Assembly: GCF_030445035.2 (NCBI RefSeq)
Contig: NC_080673.1
Span: forward strand, 40,048,365 to 40,112,364
Direction: 5' to 3'
Source: Dasypus novemcinctus
Taxonomy: Eukaryota > Chordata > Mammalia > Cingulata > Dasypodidae
DNA: 64,000 nucleotides
Below the pieces are notes generated by a model, which saw nothing but the letters and a program-made list of their open reading frames with translations, was not told the origin of the DNA and made no database searches. The position numbers were made by a program, and so were the translations under genes. This document shows, one piece after another, positions 43,103 through 55,100 of this stretch (positions are counted from its first letter, which is position 1; every line of letters starts with the position of its first letter).

Positions 43103-46100
43103 CTTACTCCTGAACTTTCAGTCTGTCTGTTGGATGTAATCCTGAAACTTAAGTCTGACTAAGTCTACTCCTGAAGAGTAATCCAGAATGTAAGTGTTAA
43201 ATGTCTGTCTGTCTGAACTGCTAAATTAGTGTAACTGCATTTACACTGCTCAAGTGTTCCTAACTGGTTGCTGGTTACTAATAAAAGCGTTTCCAAGAAT
43301 GAACTCGCATATTACAGGCAACACTGATTCTAGAGGAGATCTTAGGAGCTGTAAAAACCAGAGATGTGAGATGATGGAGAGCTTGGGGACAGCCATATCG
43401 AAGGAGTGAGAATTATGAGCCAGATTAGTGAGTTTTACCTTTCTGCTGGTGTGTCTAACTCTGGTTTGTCTGTTTGTTTGGTGTATATATTTATTCTTCT
43501 GGATAGTAATATAAATTAACAAATGAAAATTCTTAAAATAGCTCTATTCAAATTGCTAAAAATTAAATAAGTGCTTATATAGGTAAAGAAATATTCCTGG
43601 AACCCAAATTAGAAAAGCCAAGGAGAATAAAAAGGTCATATAAAATCTGACTAAAGAAATGATTTCAAGGAAAAATCTAAAATGTTGTCCTGAATGCCTC
43701 CACAATATTTCTATAGCCTACCTTACCCCCAGGGTCTCCTCTAACCTCTACTACATTCAAGTGACTCGTCAAAACCGGTTTAGGAAACTATGAGGGATGA
43801 GCTGCATGTGGAAAGATAGGGAAGATGTGAGTTTAGCTTAGAATTCTGGTCTGCTAGGCCTGGAAATTAAAAATGATAGGGACAGAGAGGATGTTATAGA
43901 ATAAACCTTGTTTTGGATTGTCAGTCCTATAATTCTCCAGTTAGATTTAACAGCCTTGAGATGAGAGTAATTAATAACCCAATAGCAAAAATTTCAGTAA
44001 GTAAAGAAAAGTCCTCAAAAGCTATGAAAAGGGTTTTCTAAATTATTATTAAAGCAAAACTGTTATAATATATTCTCCAGAATCTGATAGTATGCTTTTG
44101 AGGTTATTTACAATTTTAAGGTACTATAAAAGCAAAATGGTTTTAACCTCCTATGAAGGAAAAGAAAAATGAAAACATTTCTTACATAAACTATCATTTT
44201 TATTTTATTCTACTCAGGTATAATCTCCCTAGGTTTATATGGATACTAATAAAATAAGTATTAAACTTAAAGTTAAAATTTTAAGATGATGAACATTGTA
44301 AGTTTTGGTCAATGAAATTGTTACAAATGTCTTTTTAAAAATAACTGTTTTGTCTAATTGAAATGACTAATTTTTCACAGGACAGAATGAGGGATATCAG
44401 ACAACACTTAAATGGATATGAAAAAAGTAGGTTTGTGAAAGCTTGTTTAAGAAGTGTGTTTTGTCCTAAGATAAGATGGCTGACTTTCATAAAATCAGGG
44501 TGGAAATATGTAGGACATGACTTGAATGGGTATGAAAAGTTGCAGAAAGGTTAGTGGAAGTGAATTTCACTTGTTGCTGACTATAATTCAATAACCTTAA
44601 TTAAAGGTAAAATTCGTTTTGAGATGAAGTAAACTAGTCTATGTGGTTATAGATGGTTTGGGAAAATTTGTAAAAGCATTTTCTAAACTGAAAGATTACA
44701 GTGTAAATGACTGATTCCAGGAAATCATTACTAAATAGAAATCTAGGAGTTGAGATTGAAAACAAAAAGTAACTTTATAGCAAAAAAACCTGTCAGATTC
44801 CACCTTAATATATTATGAGCTATGCTAACTAGGCATGTTGACCTTACTGTATCTTTAATGGTTTTAAGAAAAATACTGAGCTGCTGCTGTTTTGGAAGTT
44901 AAGTCTTTTCCAAACTATTCTACTAACTTATTTGTCACTGTGACAAATAGAGGCTTGTTAAATATAATGTTCAAACCTGATAGCTTTAATATTCTAATAA
45001 AACGCTTAAGGATATCTTTACTTTCAAACTGTTACAAAAGTTCTTTCACCTTGTAAAAGCGAGGTGCTAAAGTATATACATTTATGAAAACTATCGATAT
45101 ATTCATATTTTAATTCACAATGGAAAAATATATTCCAAAACTCATAATACTTGTGTAAACTGCGAGAAAGTTTAAATGGGATGTTCTTTGAGAATGTTTT
45201 AAGTTTTATTCACATTTTATTCTGATCAGAAATTTTATCAAGGTGTTGAACTTCTTATAAAAAAAAACTAGCTTGTCATAAAATAATACGCATAGTTACA
45301 GTATTTATTCTCTAAGGCTATTGTAACTGTGCAGACTTACATTTGCTACTAAGGGAAATATTTAAAAAATAATAGGAAGATAAGCTTGAATTCATTGGGA
45401 ATCTTAGGTTCTAATAAAATAATTAGAAAAATTGTTTCCTTTGAGTACTCCTGAAGTTGCATTGTGGCAAACAGTATCTTTCTAAAAGAGAAAATATGAA
45501 GGAGAAATTAAATGTGTAATTTAATATTTGGGGATTGTATGAAAATTCTTTTTTTTTTTTTTTTTTTAATTTTTTTATTTTTTATTGACTTTGTAATAAT
45601 ATTACATTAAAAATATATATGTGAGGTCCCATTCAACCCCACCCCCCCACCCCCCCTATCCCCCCCCCCAACAACACTCGTTCCCATCATCATGACACAT
45701 CCATTGGATTTGGTAAGTACATCTTTGGGCACCTCTGCACCTCATATACATTGGTTCACATCATGGCCCATACTCTCCTCTATTCCATCATGTAGGCCCT
45801 GTGAGGATTTACAATGTCCGGTGATTGCCTCTGAAGCACCATCCAGGGCAGCTCCATGTCCCGAAGACGCCTCCACCTCTCATCTCTTCCTGCCTTGTAT
45901 GAAAATTCTTAAAGACTTTTGAAGTTCTTCTCACTGTCTGTTCTCTCCTAATACTGATCTGCATGATGATATTGTAGGTTTTATTTTTAGTTATACTTAG
46001 AGAAATGTTATATGAAACAACCAAAATCTCTTATCAGTTAATACTGTTTCGCTCTGGTGCTTCTCTAAAGGAGCATGTAGTCAGCTTATCTTCTACAAAA

Positions 46101-46985
46101 CAGGGACTTTAAAGGAAAGGCAGGGCAAGAGTCTATATGTTATGTTTTGCTGACTGATTAGCATAATCTTGGTAAAAGTGTAAGAGTAAAATGAAACAAA
46201 ACTCTTACTATGGTCTGTAGTTAATGATCTCTAGAAATAACTTTATTTAAAATACTCATAAGGAAATTAGGGCCTAGACTGTAAGCTCTTGCAGCAGACA
46301 TATTTATACTTGAGCTCTGGTATCTAGTTATTATTTCTAAGTCCCAAGATGCTTTGCTCTTTGTGTATAACCTAATAGCTCCCTAGAATTTTTAAGGGCT
46401 TGTGTGGAACTAAGAGCTAAAGTTAACCAGCCCTAAAGGTGCTGAAAAAGCAGCATTAATTCTTCTAAAGGGCCACCCCAATTAAAGGAACTAAAAGAAA
46501 TCAGACTTCAATTAAAAGGTAAGAATCAGGACACAAGGAAAAAGATAATATTACTGGTATTTTAAAACTTTAATTTCTATGGAGACCAGAAAGAAGAAAT
46601 TTATTCAAGAAAATTCTTTTAATTTCTGTCACTATCTAATTTAACCGGACTAGTTCAGTTTATTTAAACAACATAGCTAACATGGAACCCAAAATAGTGA
46701 ATAAGATTGTGATATTCTATACAGAGTTGTTGTAATACCCTGATGCATTTCCAAGTGCTTTGGGCATAAGATAGAAAGGTATTTGCAAAGTCCCCTAAGG
46801 GACTGGGAAAAATGTAGATATAATAAACTTTTTCATCTGGGAAATTCCTACTACTCTCTCAAACAATAGAAGCTCCCAATTTATTGAAACAGTGTAACTC
46901 TGCAAGGTAAACTTTTGAAAAAGAAACACATTAGTAAGCAGAGCCCTTGACCTTCAAGCTTGCACTCATGAAACTTATTTCTGTA
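43103..46985 (+). other. AT-rich non-coding body of the endogenous retrovirus
   Basis: About 3.5 kb (excluding the L1 at 45,551-45,894) lying where reverse transcriptase, integrase and envelope would be. It is strongly AT-rich, has no frame above 90 codons and shows none of the polymerase motifs. Two related segments ending in 'aatggatatgaaaa' and 'aatgggtatgaaaa' (44,370-44,440 and 44,480-44,550) suggest an internal duplication. No internal retroelement boundary was found at 43,103, so it seems to belong to the provirus rather than to a later insertion. Similar non-coding interiors are known from MER4-type non-autonomous ERVs. Confidence 0.5.
45551..45894 (-). mobile_element. 5'-truncated L1 (344 bp), antisense, perfect TSD
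   Basis: Starts with a long poly-T (complement of the poly-A tail), then the same 3' UTR as at 31,563 ('tgaggtcccattcaacccc', 'catcatcatgacacatccattgg', 'gatttacaatgtccggtgattgc'). Perfect 16-bp target duplication TTGTATGAAAATTCTT at 45,535-45,550 and 45,895-45,910. The intact tail and duplication point to a comparatively young insertion within the old provirus. Confidence 0.95.
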
Positions 46986-47990
46986 AGGATGAAGCTAAGC
47001 CTAACTATAATTAAAGCCTAAGCGTCACCTCTTGGTTCCTCAAATGTGGCCAGCCTCTCTAAGCCAAACTCTCACTACCCCGGCGCTACAAGGGATAGGA
47101 CTTCTAGGGATAATTCTCCCTGGCCACGTGGGACCTGACTTCCAGAGATTTTCCTGGCAATGCAGGACTGGACAACTCCCAGGGATGGGCCTCCTGACAA
47201 CATGGGATTAGACAAAAAGGGAGAAAAGGAATAGGACACAGTAAAGTTCTAATGGCCAAGAGATTTCAACTAGAGTTGAGAGGACATTCTGGAGGTTACT
47301 CTTATGCAGGCTGGTTTATTGACTCACCTCAATGAGAAAAAGCCTTGCTCATTGCCCTGCTGAGAGTAAGAACTGCTGCCTGAAGAGGACTTGGTTTTCA
47401 GTTCTTGTAAAATTTTTTATGGAAGGCAAAGTTTCCTAAAAATGAGTATTTAGATAACATGCTTGCTAATCCTGAATTAACTACTCTCCTGTATGTTAGA
47501 TCTTTGGGTGCAATCCTGAATGACTTTTCAGGAAACACCCTTGATGCCCAGGGAAACCCCAACCTGAATATTTCACTCAACACCCTTGCTTTCTTGTTCT
47601 AATCTCTCTCCTAGTGGCAGGGATTATCTGGAGCCCAACTAATGCGGACTTCTGGGTGTTCTTCATTAAAAAACCCCACTAAATACCAGCATAGCTCCCT
47701 TCATTTTGTTTCTTGGAATTCTGTCCCTGCCTTATGAGTAAATTATCTTAAAACTAATCACATCTTTTATTTCTAAGTGACTATAGGCTACTGAACTCTT
47801 TATAGCATACCAGACTCTCCAGACCAGTGCCCCAGAAAAAAACAATGTCCAGACAACTCTCTCTCCATTGCACAGATCTCACCTTTCACCAGAAAAACGC
47901 TTAACATCGTCCCATGTCAACAGGAAGTAGCCAGACTGAACGATGCCCAAATTCCCAAGATTGGAAATATATACTTAATCAAGTGGAATT
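46986..47990 (+). pseudogene. 3' part of the endogenous retrovirus, including an L1-tail-like segment
   Basis: The stretch 47,036-47,330 ('gtggccagcctctctaagcc', 'ccacgtgggacctgacttcc', 'ggccaagagatttcaac', 'ggaggttactcttatgc') matches, diverged, the long L1 3' UTR at 61,910-62,145. After it come unassigned sequence and, just before the 3' LTR, 'aggaagtagccagactgaacgatgcccaaattcccaag' (47,921-47,958), a tail typical of class I ERV internal regions. No envelope frame survives. The expected polypurine tract is weak ('aagtggaa'). Confidence 0.5.
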
Positions 47991-49054
47991 TGTAGTACTA
48001 GGAAAACCCAGTATAACTTCAATACTGAGTCATTGTACTGAATCTGTGTAATAAAGGGTGAAGAATGATATAGATGACTTTATATTATTTTAAAAAATAG
48101 CAAAATGTTAACATCTGAAATTGCTGAAACTGGCTGGATTTAGCCTAGACCTGCTTTATGATGGTTTTTCTAATCAGATCTCACCCTGTTTATGGTTATT
48201 CAAAACTTAGCATATCTCTTGTGTATAAGCACTCCACCCTCCTGCTTGATATCCATATGGAATACCTTGTGACTGGCCCCTACTCTATACTTTCCTATCC
48301 CAGAGTCTTCATCTACCTTGTGACTGACCTCTACTCTGTATTTTCCTATCCTAGAATCTTTTTTTTTTTTTTTAAGATTTTTATTTATTTATTTCTCTCC
48401 CTATCCACACCCCCCCCCCCCCGCCCCGCCACCCAGGTTGTCTGTGCTCTGTGTCCATTTGCTGCGTCTTCTTTGTACAGGAATCTGTGTCTCTTTTTGT
48501 TGTGTCATCTTGCTGTGTCAGCTCTCCGTGTGTGTGGTGCCATTCCTGGGCAGGCTGCACTTCCTTTTGCACTGGGCGGCTCTCCTTATGGGGCACACTC
48601 CTTGCATGTGGGGCTCCCCTATGCGGGGACACCCCTGAGTGGCAGGGCACTCCTTGCGCGCATCAGCACTGCTCATGGGCCAGCTGCACACGGGTCAAGG
48701 AGGCCCGGGGTTTGAACCGCAGACCTCCCATGTGGTAGACGGACGCCCTAACCACTGGGCCAAGTCCGCTCCCCCTATCCTAGAATCTTGATCTTTGACA
48801 ATGATTATAACCTTGTAACTCACTGTGGTTTGGTACCCACCGCACCATGTTCAACCCCTTATCATTGACTAAGGAAACTCTGCCCAGCTCCAATTATCCA
48901 TTAGCATCCTAATGATATGATATATTAGAATTTCTGCATTTTGGGGAGGCAAATTCTCTTTTCCTTCCTATCCTAGTTCAGGGTATCTGTCTATTCTGCT
49001 TCCCTTAATGAATGAACTCAAGGACAAGCCAAGGATAGCCCCAGCCTCTCTTCA
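47991..49054 (+). repeat. 3' LTR of the endogenous retrovirus, split by a SINE
   Basis: Starts TGTAGTACTAGG and ends TCTTCA. Aligned with the 5' LTR it keeps 'aaacccagtata', 'ctgaaactggctgga', 'ttagcctagacctgct', 'ccatgttcaaccccttat' and 'ccattagcatcctaatg'. The TATA and AATAAA region present in the 5' LTR is largely deleted here. The DAS SINE at 48,361-48,773 lies inside. The 185-codon frame at 48,158-48,715 joins LTR and SINE sequence by chance. Confidence 0.88.
48361..48773 (-). mobile_element. DAS SINE, antisense, perfect TSD
   Basis: Poly-T, C-rich complement of the tail, full body and tRNA-like head ('gtttgaaccgcagacctccc', 'cctaaccactgggccaagtc'). Perfect 16-bp target duplication CCTATCCTAGAATCTT at 48,345-48,360 and 48,774-48,789. 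Inserted in the 3' LTR of the provirus. Confidence 0.97.
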
Positions 49055-49058
49055 TTAT

Positions 49059-50523
49059 CCTTAAAGAAACTACAAAAAGTGACAGCCAACTTTTTATAGC
49101 ATAATAGAAGACTGAAGACAAGTCAAAAAATATCTTTAAAAATTTTAGGTGATAAGACATTCTTAGACATACAGAAATTAGAGGGCACATTGCTAGCAGA
49201 ACTGTAATAAAAGAAGTACTGGAGAAAGTGCTTAAATCAGAAGGAAAATGATCCCAGATGGAAGGATGATAATGAAGGAAAGAATGTAGAACAATGGAAA
49301 GGGTAAATATGTGAGTAAGCCTAAATTAATATTAGATGTTTAAGACAATATAGCCATGTGGTTTTAAAATATACATAGAAATAAAATATATAGTAGAATA
49401 ACATAAAGGAAAAGTGAAGTTAAATTATTGTAAGGTCTTCACATTGTTTGGGAAGAGGAAAAGTAATACTTTATAGTAGATTTTAATAACACAAGATTAC
49501 AAGCTGTAATCTCTAGGGTAACCAATGAATATTATTAAAGAATATATTACTATCAACCTGATGGGAGGATGCAATAAAAATATATGATTAAAGCAAAAGT
49601 AGGCAAGCAAGGAAGGAAAAGAGAACAAAGAATAGAAAGCAAAAAATTGTAAGAGAGTAGATTTAAACCAAAATTATCTGAAATTATATTAAACATAAAT
49701 TGACTAAATATTCCAATTGAAAAGATAAAGATTAATAGATTGGATAAAACAAAAATCCAACCTTTTGGATTTACAAAAGATATACTAGTATAGGAATGGA
49801 AAAAAGAAATAACATGCAAATACAAAAATAGTTGAAGTGTTACTAATATTATGCAAAGTAGAATTTAGAGCAAGAAACATTGTCAGAGAAATAGGGATAT
49901 TCTATAATGATGACTAGGTCAATTCACCAGACAGGTACAATAATTCTAAATTTGTTCCTAATACCATGAATTCAGATATGCATAATGCAGAAATTGGCAG
50001 ATCCAAAAGAAGAAGTGGACAAATTCACAATCAGGACAGAAGATTTTAACATACCTCCCTCAGAAAGACATAAAATAATTAGACAAAACAAGGAAACAAA
50101 CAAACTAATAAAATATGGAAGATTTGAAACACACAATTAATAAATTTTACCTAAACAAAATATTCTAAATGCTGCACCTAACAGCTGCAGAATAAACAAT
50201 TTTTATGTTCATATGGCTCACAGACCAAAAGTGACTTTATGCTGACCGATAAAGTCAAAGAAGTAAGGGCATAAAGATTACACCTGTTCCCACAATAGAA
50301 TTAAACAAGAAATCAATAACAAGAAGGTAAGTGGTTAAATTTCCCAATATTAAGTATACACTTACAACACATAAATAGCCCATGGGTCAAAAAGGAAACC
50401 CTAATTGAATTAGAAAGCATATTTTTTACTCAGAGATCCTAAAAACTTTACATAACAAAACATGTGGAATGTAGTTAATCAAATTTAAAGGAAAATATAT
50501 AGCCTTAAAAATGAATAGTTTAG
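49059..50523 (+). mobile_element. Old L1M host element, segment 2 (ORF1 end and ORF2 endonuclease part)
   Basis: Resumes directly after the ERV target duplication. ORF1 end: 'gataagacattcttagacatac', 'ctagcagaactgtaataaaag', 'aatcagaaggaaaatgatccc'. ORF2 start region: 'cataaattgactaaatattccaattgaaaag', 'attggataaaac', 'tcagagaaatagggatattc', 'acatacctccctcagaaag', 'gaattaaacaagaaatcaataac', 'gccttaaaaatgaatag'. Heavily mutated. It ends at the insertion of the younger L1. Confidence 0.78.
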
Positions 50524-51487
50524 GATGTCTGGGAAGATGGCATCAGAACAGGTAGGCAGGGCTCAACTCTCTCACAAAAACAATGCAGGAAGGGCAAAAA
50601 AAACTGTCCAAGGGACCTGCTTTGGGAATCTTCAGACAAGGAGGGTGAGGGGCACAGCTGAGGAAGTCAAAGTGAAAACCATGAGTTACTGCCTGCTGTG
50701 GTCAGGAACAGCACCCATCCCCCATCCTCAAGGTGAACAGCCTGGATAAAACCCATGGCTCACTGCAGCCACCTGAGAGGAAACAGACATCTTCCTCCCT
50801 GGGAAGATGGAGGGTATGGGGGAGGTTTGAGAATGGTTTCTGTTCAGTAAATGTGGCCAGCAGAGACTGCTTTGAATCTCAGCTCTGGCCAGACCAGAAT
50901 CATGGGCAAGTGGATATTGAGGCACCTCAACAGAAAGATTCATTGACAAGCACCATCTGCTGACCAACTGGGAAACTGCAAGGAGAACAACTGCTTTTAG
51001 ATGTCTCTTACCCCAGTTCCCTTGATCAGGTCTTTACTCCATTAACTGTCCCTATCCCTATCTCGATAATGTAAGCTTGGCAATGTTAAAGCCTTAGAAT
51101 AAATTGAACCAAAAAATCAAAGAAGAGCTTTGAACAAAACCAATAGGCAAGAGAGAGAAATTAAGTATCAGAGTAAATCCACCAACATATTCAGATGCCA
51201 AGACATTAAGAAAAAATTACAGCCATACTACAAAATAGGAAGATATGGCTGAGCCAAAGGAACAAACCAAAAACCCTGATGAGACACGGGATTTAAGACA
51301 ACTAATCAGTGATAATCACACAAATCTCCTAAATCAGTTCAAGGAGTTGAAGGAAAATATGACTAAAGAGACAAAGGATATTAAGAAGATAGTGGGTGAA
51401 CATAAAAGAACAATTTGAAAACCTACAAAGAAAAGTAACAGAGCTTAAGGGAATGAAAGACACAATGGATGGGATTAAAAATACATT

Positions 51488-51572
51488 AGGAAGTGGGTGT
51501 AGTTCAGCGGTTTGAGCACCTGCTTCCCATGTACGAGGTCCCAATTTCAATCTCTGGTACCTCCTAAAAAAT
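51488..51572 (+). mobile_element. Short tRNA-like SINE inside the younger L1
   Basis: Head-only DAS-type unit: 'gtgtagttcagcggtttgagc', 'cttcccatgtacgaggtcc', B-box-like 'tttcaatctct', then an A-rich end 'cctaaaaaatca'. Directly followed by the cDNA-like segment. Confidence 0.75.
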
Positions 51573-52127
51573 CAGTGTTCAAAAGACAGTACCATAGAAA
51601 TTCAGTATCTGACATCATTGATTTTCTCGACTTTGAGCATGTTAAAGTTGATATTTCTATTGGTACAGTGTTTCCATAGTTTTTCTAATACTGTCCAGAT
51701 TGGTGTAATCATCAATAAGAAAAAATTCTCTGGTTTTTCTAGGTTGTCCAAAATTTTGAACCATGCAGATCCACCAGTTCTGATTCTAAAGGACCTAAAG
51801 TGAGTAACTTGAAGAAATCACGATCCAAGATTTCTAATAAATAGATGGGGAGTTTCTGAAGCAAATGACAGTGCATCCACACACAAGTGGAATTGAAACC
51901 CATTTAAAAGAATTATGACAAGTCTACTGGAAACAGTTGTGGATTCTTTTTAAAAGGGTATCTTGAATATAAATCTTCCTTTAAGCTTCAGAGGAACTAA
52001 GTTGACTTCAGTAATTAAACAGTGGAGTGATCACATGTTGAATTATGTAAATAAAAAGCTTCTTAACTTATAATTTGCTACACATATTAAAAATACTCTT
52101 TATACTGTAGAAAATTTTAAAAATTAG
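51573..52127 (+). pseudogene. Possible decayed gene retrocopy (3' end) next to a SINE
   Basis: 555 bp that are not L1 yet interrupt L1 ORF1. One frame reads for about 80 codons with four internal stops. It contains 'SDIIDFLDFEHVKVDI' near the start and ends 'SNLKKSRSKISNK' plus a stop at about 51,842. About 280 bp of AT-rich 3' UTR-like sequence follow, with AATAAA at about 52,050. The L1 reading resumes at about 52,128. Flanks 'taaaaatacattag' (left of the SINE) and 'taaaaattaga' (right) may be the target duplication for SINE plus retrocopy together. I cannot identify the parent gene, and the frame could be chance in AT-rich DNA. Confidence 0.35.
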
Positions 52128-55100
52128 ATGCATAAAACAGTAGGTTTAGTGAAATTGAGGACAGATCATCTGAACTTGAAATCATGGGAGAGCAGAAAGA
52201 GAATAGAATGGGGGAAAAAAATTGAACGAGTCTCAGGGAATTGAATAACAAGGCAAAACTTACAAACATCCACATTATCAGTATCCCAGAAGGGGAAGAG
52301 AACAGAAGCTGGAAATCAATAATGGATGGAAAAAGGGAAAATTTACAAATATGGAGATTAAACAGTACACTCTTAAACAACCAGTGAGGCAAATTAGAAA
52401 TTGTGAGAGAAGTCAGTAATTATCTCAAGATGAATGGAAACAATAAAACAACATATCAAAACCTATGGGATACTGTAAAGGCAGTGTTGCGAGGGAAATT
52501 TATAGCCCTCAATGTTTAAATTCAAAAAGAAGAAAGAGCTAAAATTGAAGGTCTAACTGCACACCTGGAGGAACTAGACAAAGAACAGCGAACAATCTCA
52601 AACCAAGCCAAAGGAAAGAAATAGCAAAGATCAGAGCAGAAATAAATGAAATTGAAAACCAACCAAACAAACAAACAAAGCCCAATAGAATCAACAAAAC
52701 CAAAAGTTGATTTTTCAATAAGATCAACAAAATCAGCAAACCCTTAACTAGCCTGGTAAGAATAAAGGAGAGAAGACGCAAATAAATAAAATCAGACATT
52801 ACCACTGACCTGCAGAAATAAGATATATCATAAGAGGATACTATGAACGACTGTAGGCCAAAGAACTAGACAAAGTAGATGAAGTGAACAAATTCCTAGA
52901 AATACATGAACAACCTACACTACCCAGAAGAAAGAGAAGACCCCAACAAATCAGTCACAAGTAAAGAGATTGAAACAGTCATAAAAAACCTTCTAGAGAT
53001 GAGAAGCCCAGGAGCAGATGGCGTCACAAGTGAATTCAAAAACAACCTAATATTAATCTTGCTCAAGCTCTTCTAAAAAATTGAACAGGAAGGAATGCTA
53101 CCAAACTTATTTTATGAAGCCAACATCATTCTAATACCAAAACCAGGTAAAGATACTATGAAGAAAGAAAATTACTGACCGATTTCTCTAATGACCATAG
53201 ATTCAAAAGTCCTCAACAAAATACTTGAAAACTGAATCCAAAAGCACATTAAAAGAATTATACACTATGATCAAGTGGGTTTTATCCCAGGTATGCAAGG
53301 GGAGTTCAACACAAGAAAATCAATAATGTAATAAACCAGTTTAATAAATTGAAGAAAAAGAAATCACATGATCCTCTCAATTGACACACAAAAGGCATTT
53401 GACAAAACAGAGCAAACTTTCCTTACAAAAACAATCCAAAAGACAGGAGTAGAAGGAAGCTTTCTTAACATGGTTAAGTGCATATATGAAAACCCACAGC
53501 TAACATTGTATTCAAAAGTGAAGGACTGAAAGCTTTCCTGCTAAGATCAGGAACAAGACAAGGATACTCACAATACGTTATTCAATATTGTGCTAGAAGT
53601 TCTAGCTGGACCAATTAGTCAATAAAAGTAAAAGGTCCCCAAATTGGATAGGAAGTAGTAAAACTGTTGTTACTCAATGATGATATGATCCCACATCTAG
53701 AAAATCCTGAAAATCCTACAACAAAGCTATTATAACTAATAGATGAGTTCAGCAAAGTGGTGGAATACAAGATTAACACACAAAAATCAATAGTGTTTCT
53801 ATATACTACTAGTAAGGAATCCGAGGAGTAAGTCAGAAAAAAAAATCCATTTATAATAGTGATTTTTAAAAAATCAAATATTTGGAATAAACTTAACCAA
53901 GGACATAAAGGACATGTATTCAGAAAACCAAAAAGCATTGCTAAAAGAAACTAAACAAGACCTAAATAAGTGGAAGAGCATTCTGTGTTCATGTACTGGA
54001 AGACTAAATATCAATAAGATGTCAATTCTACCTAAACTGATTTACAGATTCAATGCAATTCCAATAAAAATCCCAAAAACCATTTTTGCAGAAATGGAAA
54101 AGCCAATTATCAAATTTATTTGGAAGGGTAAAGGGCTCTGAATAGCCAAAAATACCTTTAAAAAGAAGAGGGAACTTGGAGGACTCTCACTTCTCAACAC
54201 TAAAGCATGTATTTAGTTACAGTGGTAAAAAAAAAACAACAAAACCAGCATGGTACTGGCATAAATACAGACATTCAACCAATTGAACCTAATTGAAAAC
54301 TCAGAAATAGACTTTCCCATTTATTGTAAAGTGATTTTTGACCACCCAGCTGAGTCAGAACACTTTCTTCAATAAATGGAGCTGGGAGAATTGGATATCC
54401 ACATTCAAAAGAAAGAAAGGGGACCCCTATCTCACACCTTATACAAAAATTAGCTCAAAATGGATCAAGGACCATTTTAAGCTACAACCATAAAACTTAC
54501 AGAAGAAAATGTAGGGAAACATCTTCAAGACCTTGTGGTAGGTGGTAGTTTCTTAAACCTTACACCCAAAGTATGAGCAATGAAAGAAAAAAATAAATAG
54601 GACCCCCTCAAAATTAAACACTTTTTTTTTCTTCCAAAGACTTTGTGAAGAAAGTAAAAAGGCAGCCTACTCAATGGGAGAAAATATTTGCAAACCACAC
54701 ATCTGACAAGGATTTGATATCCATGCTATATAAAGAGGTCATACAACTCAATGATAAAAAGACAAGCAACCCAATAAAAAAAAATGGGTAAAAGACTTAA
54801 ATAGACTTTCTCCAAAGAGGAAACACAAATGGCCCAAAAGCACATGAAAAAATGTTCACTATCACTAGGGTTTTGGGAGATGCAGATCAAAATTACAATG
54901 AGATACAGAATGACGATCATCAAAAAACCCCAGAAAACTACAAGAGCTGGAGAGGATGTGGAGACACAGGAACACTCCTTCGCTGTTGGTGGGAATGTAG
55001 AGTGGTGCAGCCTCTGTGAAAGACGGTTTAGCAGTACCTCAAGAAGTTGAATATAAAACTGTCGTATGATCCATCAATGCCATTACTAGGAATATATTCA

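Larger units (their letters stand above)
40088..49054 (+). mobile_element. Endogenous retrovirus (class I / gamma-like), both LTRs, interrupted
   Basis: A complete proviral outline: 5' LTR, primer-binding site, gag and protease remnants, a long non-coding body, a degraded 3' end and a 3' LTR. A perfect 4-bp target duplication TTAT lies at 40,084-40,087 and 49,055-49,058. Over the first ~86 bp the two LTRs differ at roughly 20% of positions by eye, so it is old. No polymerase or envelope frame survives. Later insertions inside it: solo LTR 42,010-42,617, L1 45,551-45,894, DAS SINE 48,361-48,773. It is dead in coding terms. Confidence 0.9.

Noticed and set aside
48158-48715. 185-codon open frame, the longest in the window
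   Set aside because: It runs from retroviral LTR sequence into an antisense DAS SINE across the insertion point, so the frame is accidental.
53914-54141. Possible active L1 ORF2
   Set aside because: Only a 75-codon open piece; ORF2 has many stops and frameshifts, and the catalytic box is altered.
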